From: Chromera velia | Taxonomy: Eukaryota; Sar; Chromeraceae | DNA length: 64,000 nucleotides | Reading direction: 5' to 3' | Assembly: GCA_018398765.1 (NCBI GenBank) | Contig: JAHBMJ010004672.1 | Location: forward strand, 6,502 to 70,501 | Shown: piece by piece, positions 61,101 to 64,000 of the stretch | Layout: each line of letters opens with the position of its first letter | How positions within the stretch are numbered: position 1 is the stretch's first letter | Position numbers and translations under genes: made by a program | The notes under the pieces: generated by a model | Database searches by the model: none | Told to the model about the DNA's origin: nothing | Seen by the model: only the letters and a program-made list of their open reading frames with translations

Positions 61101-63002
61101 CAGATCCCTCCATCAGACATTGGCATGGCCACCTCGTGGAAGAAGGACCCCTCAGTGACCTACGGCGCCGGAGGAATTTACAGCTCATTCATCGACTATG
61201 CAGGTGTGACCTGTCCGGGTCGGTTTCGGGCGATGAGCAACACAGAGGTCCACAATGACGCAGGCTGGTATTCATACGACGCCGACGAATGGCCGATCTC
61301 GGGTGCCTTTGACCAAACAGGCACTGCAGATCTCAACTCCCAAGTCGGATACCACGTAGAGGGTTCGTTGTCTGTAGCAGGGACGGCAGCAGGGTCAGAT
61401 TCCAACATTGAGGTCGTCATCAGGACTCCCTGTGGCCTCACGCTGTCTCAATATTCCGTCCGTGGTCGGGAGCTCGCCTCTTCGGCGGCGAATCAATCTC
61501 CGAGCAAGATGGCTGTGTCCGGATCGGCTGATGGTAATTCGTGGACGCAGCTGTCGTCTTTCGAAGGGGAGATCTTGTGGGCGGGGGACACGGTCAAGTT
61601 TTGGAATGCAGACGAGACGCTGGGCGCCTTCAGCTACTTCAAATTTGCCACCCAGAGACGCGCCGGGTCAACGAGCGCGGGGATGTCGTTTGCCGACATT
61701 ACCCTCTACGCTTCCAATGTGACAGGTGGGGGGGCCGCCTGTAACAAGAGCTCTGCTGGTTTTTGGCCTGCATGAGTCATTGTAGATTTGATCCATCAAG
61801 GGAGCGCTTCCACGAGGAAAGAGGACATGCTGACATGCTCATTCATGCTCAGGCTTGCAAGGTGATATCGATATGTATTGGGTCTGCAAACGATTGGGTA
61901 GAAGGATGAATGCCTCCCATGTCGATGGTTTCATACATGTGTTTGTTAGGTCAATCTCGGCGTGCAGGATGTAGAGGACATCAAAGGCTTTCGATCTCCT
62001 TTTGCTTTGTGCGACCTTTTCCGATGTGCTGACGATAAACTGTTTTGCCCCTGTCACGGTCCTTTTACTTGCAGACCTCTGCGGAGACGGCGCACACAAC
62101 TGCCACGCCGACGCAGCATGTGAGAATGCAGGCAGTAGCTTTACCTGCACGTGCAATTACGGTTTCACAGGAGACGGCCTCTCTTGCTCTGCCCTCACCC
62201 TCGTTCCCCCTGCGGACATCGGCGCTGGCGGAACGTGGACAAAAGACGACTCAAATCTCTTCAATAGCCTGCCGACCCTCTACACAGACTACAATGGCAC
62301 AGTCTGCCCGGGGAGATTTCGAGCTAAGTCCAGCAATGACTGGAGCGGCCGGACGGCGGGCACGAGCGTGGACGCGTCCGAGACGCCCCCGAGCGGCCTC
62401 TTTGACAGGGAGGTTGCGCTCTTCGAGGCAGGGACCCTGTCAACCGGGTTCCGCACTCCCACTAATATCGCGAATAGCGGGACCGACAGCGGCACCGACG
62501 CAAGTGTGGAGCTCATCATCGAGACCCCCTGTCCTGTTCACCTTTTTTCGTTCGGGATGCAGACCCGCAATGACAGTGGAACATCACTGGAGAACATGCC
62601 CTCGAAGGTGACTATGTCGGGATCTGTCGACGGCAGTAGTTGGACTGAGGTCGGGTCCTTCGAGGGAGAGATCAATTGGGAGTACGGCATGACGAAGGGG
62701 TTCTCGGCCAACAGCACACTCGGGCCTTTCACACAATTCAAATTTGACTGTCAGAAGGCAGCGTCGGACACCGACAAAAAATTCCTCATAGGGGACATCG
62801 AGCTGTACGGAAACGGTTCGTTCGTCATTCCACACAAAGAGACATACATACATACAGACAGACAGACACACACACACACACACACACAGAGACAGGCAGA
62901 CAGACAGACAGACAGACAGACTGACACACTGTCACACTGACACACTGACACACTGACACACAGACACTCAGACACACCGACACACACAGACACAGACACA
63001 CA

Positions 63003-63035
<33 letters not shown>

Positions 63036-64000
63036 TCCAATTGACTAGATACAGCTGGGAGTGTCAACCAAAATTATTTGAGTACATTGACTTTCGAGAA
63101 AACGGAAAGCTAGTCTGTCTGTCCAGCAGTCAATAATTCAGTGGTCGTTTCTTGAAAACCACCGTGATGTTTCCAGTTTCGCACCGAGCTTTTTCTCTTC
63201 ATACAGAGGTCCACAGTCCAGCTCTACAGGACGCCGATCTGGTCTCGATTTCTTCCCCAAAGTTTGTATCTGAGTTTTTCCTTTCTTATCTTGCTCTTTT
63301 CCTTGCGTCCTTTCTTCCCTTATCCATCTCCAGCTTACCTTCCGGGTTGTCACCACTGATCTCACTTTGCGTTTGCTCGTGCTCCTTCCCGTCCCGCCAT
63401 GCAGTTCTCACGACCCTGCCCCCCTCCGACATCGGCCAAGGGGACACATGGACGAAGGACGCCGCCACGACCTACAACAGCCTGTACACGATCTACAAAG
63501 ACTACACAGGCACAACCTGTCCTGGGAGGTACAGAGCCATGAGCAGCGCCGAGTGGTACCTGTACGAGACGGGGACAGGCAGCTTTGATGCGAATGAGAT
63601 TCCACCCAGTGGGGCGTTTGATCGAGTGCCGGGGTCAGGAGGGGGAACGTTTTTCGGAAGCAAACACGCGATTGCAGGCACAACTGCTGGAGCTGATGCA
63701 TCACTCGAACTCGTCCTTCAGCTACCCTGCTTTTTCACTCTGCATCATTATGCAGTGCAGAGCAGAGACACCAACGCAGTGAACAACCCGAGTAAGGCTG
63801 AGGTTCATGGGTCAGTCGACGGAAGTTCGTGGACTCTTTTGGGGTCCTTCGATGGCGAGACGAGTTGGACGACCAGTCCGGCAGAGACCAAAACGTTCTC
63901 GGCAGACAGTGCGGCAGGCAAGTTCACCTACTTCAAATTTCTGGTTCAGAGAGTCAGTGGGACTAGCGACAGCGCCCTCAACGTCGGAGATCTGATTCTT
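46148..64000 (+). CDS. Giant secreted EGF/discoidin-like multi-module protein, 3' partial
   Basis: Exons: 46148-46841, 47381-48016, 48353-48476, 48978-49477, 49701-49871, 50329-50784, 51274-52002, 52231-52854, 53043-53779, 54272-55015, 55553-56290, 56627-57349, 57693-57821, 58079-58687, 59330-59458, 60086-60700, 60976-61725, 62075-62815, 63405 to beyond the window. About 3,480 residues are visible. The first in-frame ATG gives a basic n-region and a [13 protein letters not shown] core, a good signal peptide. Fifteen modules of about 200 residues follow, nine EGF-like domains among them. All introns between modules are phase 1. One exon (53043-53779) is one base out of frame. Intron 8 has a GC donor. 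The protein is probably an extracellular adhesive or matrix protein, possibly glycan-binding through the discoidin-like fold (inference). Confidence 0.8.
46235..46841 (+). other. Discoidin-like module 1 (exon 1)
   Basis: This shows the module landmarks used throughout this gene: an N-cap with W-T-K-D, the CPGRFRA motif, a P-A-G-A-W-D variant of PSGAFD, the MPCKI strand with the second conserved Cys, [20 protein letters not shown], and a closing DVRLYG. It is the most divergent copy and carries an extra CC near 46390. The C-terminal half (V.GS.DG..WT...LG.F, ending in .DI.LY) is the pattern of F5/8 type C (discoidin) domains. Confidence 0.65.
46958..47045. repeat. (TC)n tract in intron 1 of giant gene 2
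   Basis: About 85 bases of TC and TTTC units. A second TC/TG run lies at about 47261-47300 in the same intron, before a GAAGAA-rich stretch. Confidence 0.9.
47381..48016 (+). other. Discoidin-like module 2 (exon 2)
   Basis: One module on a single phase 1-1 exon, without an EGF domain. It has [56 protein letters not shown] and a final EIPLHA. An extra CC (DEACCFSY) precedes the second half, also seen in modules 9 and 12. Confidence 0.75.
48353..49477 (+). other. Discoidin-like module 3, split by an intron (exons 3-4)
   Basis: Exon 3 (48353-48476) ends within CPGR and exon 4 (48978-49477) resumes with YRAKTNTDW, joined in phase 2. All module landmarks are then present ([48 protein letters not shown]). 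The dividing intron contains a 24-bp minisatellite. The outer borders are phase 1. Confidence 0.75.
48502..48826. repeat. 24-bp minisatellite, about 13-14 copies, in intron 3 of giant gene 2
   Basis: The unit is TTCATCGGTTTGTCCCTCCA plus four more bases (CTCC or ATTCC-type ends). Copies differ mainly at GG/GA/AA after TTCATC and at C/T in the last bases. All three + frames stay open through the array, which creates spurious ORFs. There are no unique spacers, so it is not a CRISPR. Confidence 0.95.
49701..50784 (+). other. Discoidin-like module 4, split by an intron (exons 5-6)
   Basis: Exon 5 (49701-49871) covers the N-cap to [10 protein letters not shown] and exon 6 (50329-50784) resumes with [16 protein letters not shown], joined in phase 1. 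The split lies about 15 residues further into the module than in module 3, so the two inner introns arose separately. Landmarks include [20 protein letters not shown] and [10 protein letters not shown]. Confidence 0.75.
49957..49986. repeat. (GT)n microsatellite in intron 5 of giant gene 2
   Basis: About 14 GT units between exons 5 and 6. Confidence 0.95.
51274..52002 (+). other. EGF-like 1 plus discoidin-like module 5 (exon 7)
   Basis: The exon starts in phase 1 with [16 protein letters not shown], a six-Cys EGF-like domain of the type with Asn and an aromatic residue before Cys4 ([16 protein letters not shown]). A full module follows ([15 protein letters not shown] to VGDIELYAE). It is close in sequence to exon 18 (62075-62815). 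Confidence 0.8.
52140..52198. repeat. (TG)n microsatellite before exon 8
   Basis: TG-rich run with a few C interruptions, ending about 30 bases before the exon 8 acceptor. Confidence 0.9.
52231..52854 (+). other. Discoidin-like module 6 (exon 8), without EGF
   Basis: A full module from [15 protein letters not shown] to [12 protein letters not shown] on one phase 1-1 exon. It belongs with modules 7, 8 and 13 in having FDQTG in place of FDR and MVVSGSTD. The exon ends before a GCAAGT donor. Confidence 0.75.
53043..53779 (+). other. EGF-like 2 plus discoidin-like module 7 (exon 9), one base out of frame
   Basis: [15 protein letters not shown] opens the EGF domain and the first half of the module follows in frame to about 53400 ([13 protein letters not shown]). 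The second half ([10 protein letters not shown] to [11 protein letters not shown]) continues in another frame. All other phase 1-1 exons here are multiples of three, while this one is 737 bases, so a single missing base near the A/T homopolymers at 53398-53410 explains it. It could be an assembly error or a true lesion. Confidence 0.75.
54272..55015 (+). other. EGF-like 3 plus discoidin-like module 8 (exon 10)
   Basis: [16 protein letters not shown] starts the EGF domain. [20 protein letters not shown], where EGF meets module, is identical to the stretch in exon 17. The module runs to [13 protein letters not shown]. The following donor is GTAGGTAGG. Confidence 0.8.
55032..55059. repeat. (TG)n microsatellite in intron 10
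   Basis: A TG run just after the exon 10 donor and directly before the remnant of the deleted exon. A TG-containing stretch also lies at the matching place upstream of exon 17 (about 60800). Confidence 0.9.
55061..55292 (+). pseudogene. Remnant of a deleted EGF/discoidin exon inside intron 10
   Basis: Bases 55061-55152 match intron sequence upstream of exon 17 (60811-60905), and 55153-55292 match the last part of exon 17 plus the start of its following intron (about 61636-61783), including the strand [10 protein letters not shown] in degraded form. The exon body of about 750 bases that should lie between is absent. The host gene's own duplicated exon was therefore lost by an internal deletion, leaving both flanks joined. 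Confidence 0.75.
55553..56290 (+). other. EGF-like 4 plus discoidin-like module 9 (exon 11)
   Basis: [16 protein letters not shown] starts the EGF domain, whose fifth loop has [14 protein letters not shown]. The module runs from [10 protein letters not shown] to [13 protein letters not shown] and carries an extra CC (SVCCSFTQS). Confidence 0.8.
56627..57349 (+). other. EGF-like 5 (calcium-binding type) plus discoidin-like module 10 (exon 12)
   Basis: [18 protein letters not shown] has the D-E-C start that, with the Asn/Asp and aromatic residue before Cys4, marks calcium-binding EGF domains. The module follows ([15 protein letters not shown] to [13 protein letters not shown]); CTGRYRV replaces CPGRYR. 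Confidence 0.8.
57693..58687 (+). other. EGF-like 6 (separate exon, lacks sixth Cys) plus discoidin-like module 11
   Basis: Exon 13 (57693-57821) encodes only an EGF domain, [18 protein letters not shown] onward. It ends [13 protein letters not shown] where relatives have [11 protein letters not shown], so Cys6 is missing. Exon 14 (58079-58687) holds the module ([15 protein letters not shown] to GVGLYGEPG). The phase-1 donor at 57822 fits the next exon; a stronger-looking GTACGT at 57799 would break the frame. Confidence 0.7.
59330..60700 (+). other. EGF-like 7 (separate exon) plus discoidin-like module 12
   Basis: Exon 15 (59330-59458) encodes a complete EGF domain of calcium-binding type ([17 protein letters not shown] to GVSCSS). 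Exon 16 (60086-60700) holds the module ([15 protein letters not shown] to [11 protein letters not shown]), with an extra CC (DSCCLYQTP). The intron between has a GAAA-rich purine repeat at about 59570-59670. Confidence 0.8.
59562..59672. repeat. (GAAA)n purine tract in intron 15 of giant gene 2
   Basis: About 110 bases of GA then AAAG and AAAGC units, nearly free of pyrimidines on the + strand. Confidence 0.9.
60976..61725 (+). other. EGF-like 8 plus discoidin-like module 13 (exon 17)
   Basis: [16 protein letters not shown] starts the EGF domain. The border [20 protein letters not shown] is the same as in exon 10. The module has [16 protein letters not shown] and ends [11 protein letters not shown]. 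Both flanking introns share sequence with other introns of this gene, which marks a recent duplication. Confidence 0.8.
62075..62815 (+). other. EGF-like 9 plus discoidin-like module 14 (exon 18)
   Basis: [16 protein letters not shown], then [20 protein letters not shown], closely matching exon 7. The module ends [10 protein letters not shown]. The following intron begins GTTCGTTCGTC and is filled with CA and GACA repeats. Confidence 0.8.
62848..63034. repeat. (CA)n/(ACAG)n repeat cluster in intron 18
   Basis: CA, CAGA and CTGACA-type units in succession, followed by a short GA run, downstream of exon 18. Confidence 0.95.
63405..64000 (+). other. Discoidin-like module 15 (exon 19), cut by the window end
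   Basis: The exon starts in phase 1 ([19 protein letters not shown]) without an EGF domain and is open to the last base (NVGDLIL). Landmarks include [42 protein letters not shown]. Only a few residues of the module are missing, so the gene continues beyond the window. Confidence 0.8.

Overview
The window reads as nuclear DNA of a single-celled eukaryote with long, intron-rich genes. The organism is not named in the sequence. Secreted modular proteins combining TSP1, EGF-like, discoidin-like (F5/8C) and SUEL-lectin domains, abundant ankyrin proteins, pyrimidine-rich introns and AT-rich islands would fit an alveolate of the chromerid type (Chromera velia-like). That assignment is inference.

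Bases 1-30,985 (+ strand) carry the 3' part of one giant gene. I traced 27 exons whose splice phases all agree; they join into one open frame of about 7,050 codons ending at a TGA at 30,983-30,985, with the 5' end outside the window. In order the product has acidic, helical and Phe/Lys amphipathic segments; a long acidic helical region with TPEP repeats; an array of Cys modules resembling dermatopontin repeats; three SUEL-lectin-like domains; one TSP1 domain; and a charge-patterned tail (His/Arg, poly-Glu, Glu/Lys/Ala helices, Asp/Lys, Ser/Lys). It looks like an extracellular or cell-surface scaffold.

Bases 31,000-46,100 form a gene-poor, partly AT-rich island. It holds an apparently intronless bacterial-type SelA/DgaE-like PLP enzyme (- strand), two convergent paralogous ankyrin-repeat genes sharing an N-terminal domain I do not recognise, one small unknown ORF, a MITE-like palindromic element, a tRNA/SINE-like fragment and long pyrimidine/purine microsatellites.

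Bases 46,148 to the window end (+ strand) carry the 5' part of a second giant gene. It starts with a signal peptide and continues with 15 discoidin-like modules, many preceded by an EGF-like domain (9 seen). Whole modules sit on phase 1-1 exons, the mark of exon shuffling and tandem duplication. One intron keeps the remnant of a deleted module, one exon is a single base out of frame, and one intron uses a GC donor. The two giant genes lie in the same orientation and together look like a locus for very large multi-adhesive secreted proteins.

All gene models rest on reading frame, splice-site and phase consistency and motif recognition by eye. No transcript or database evidence was available.
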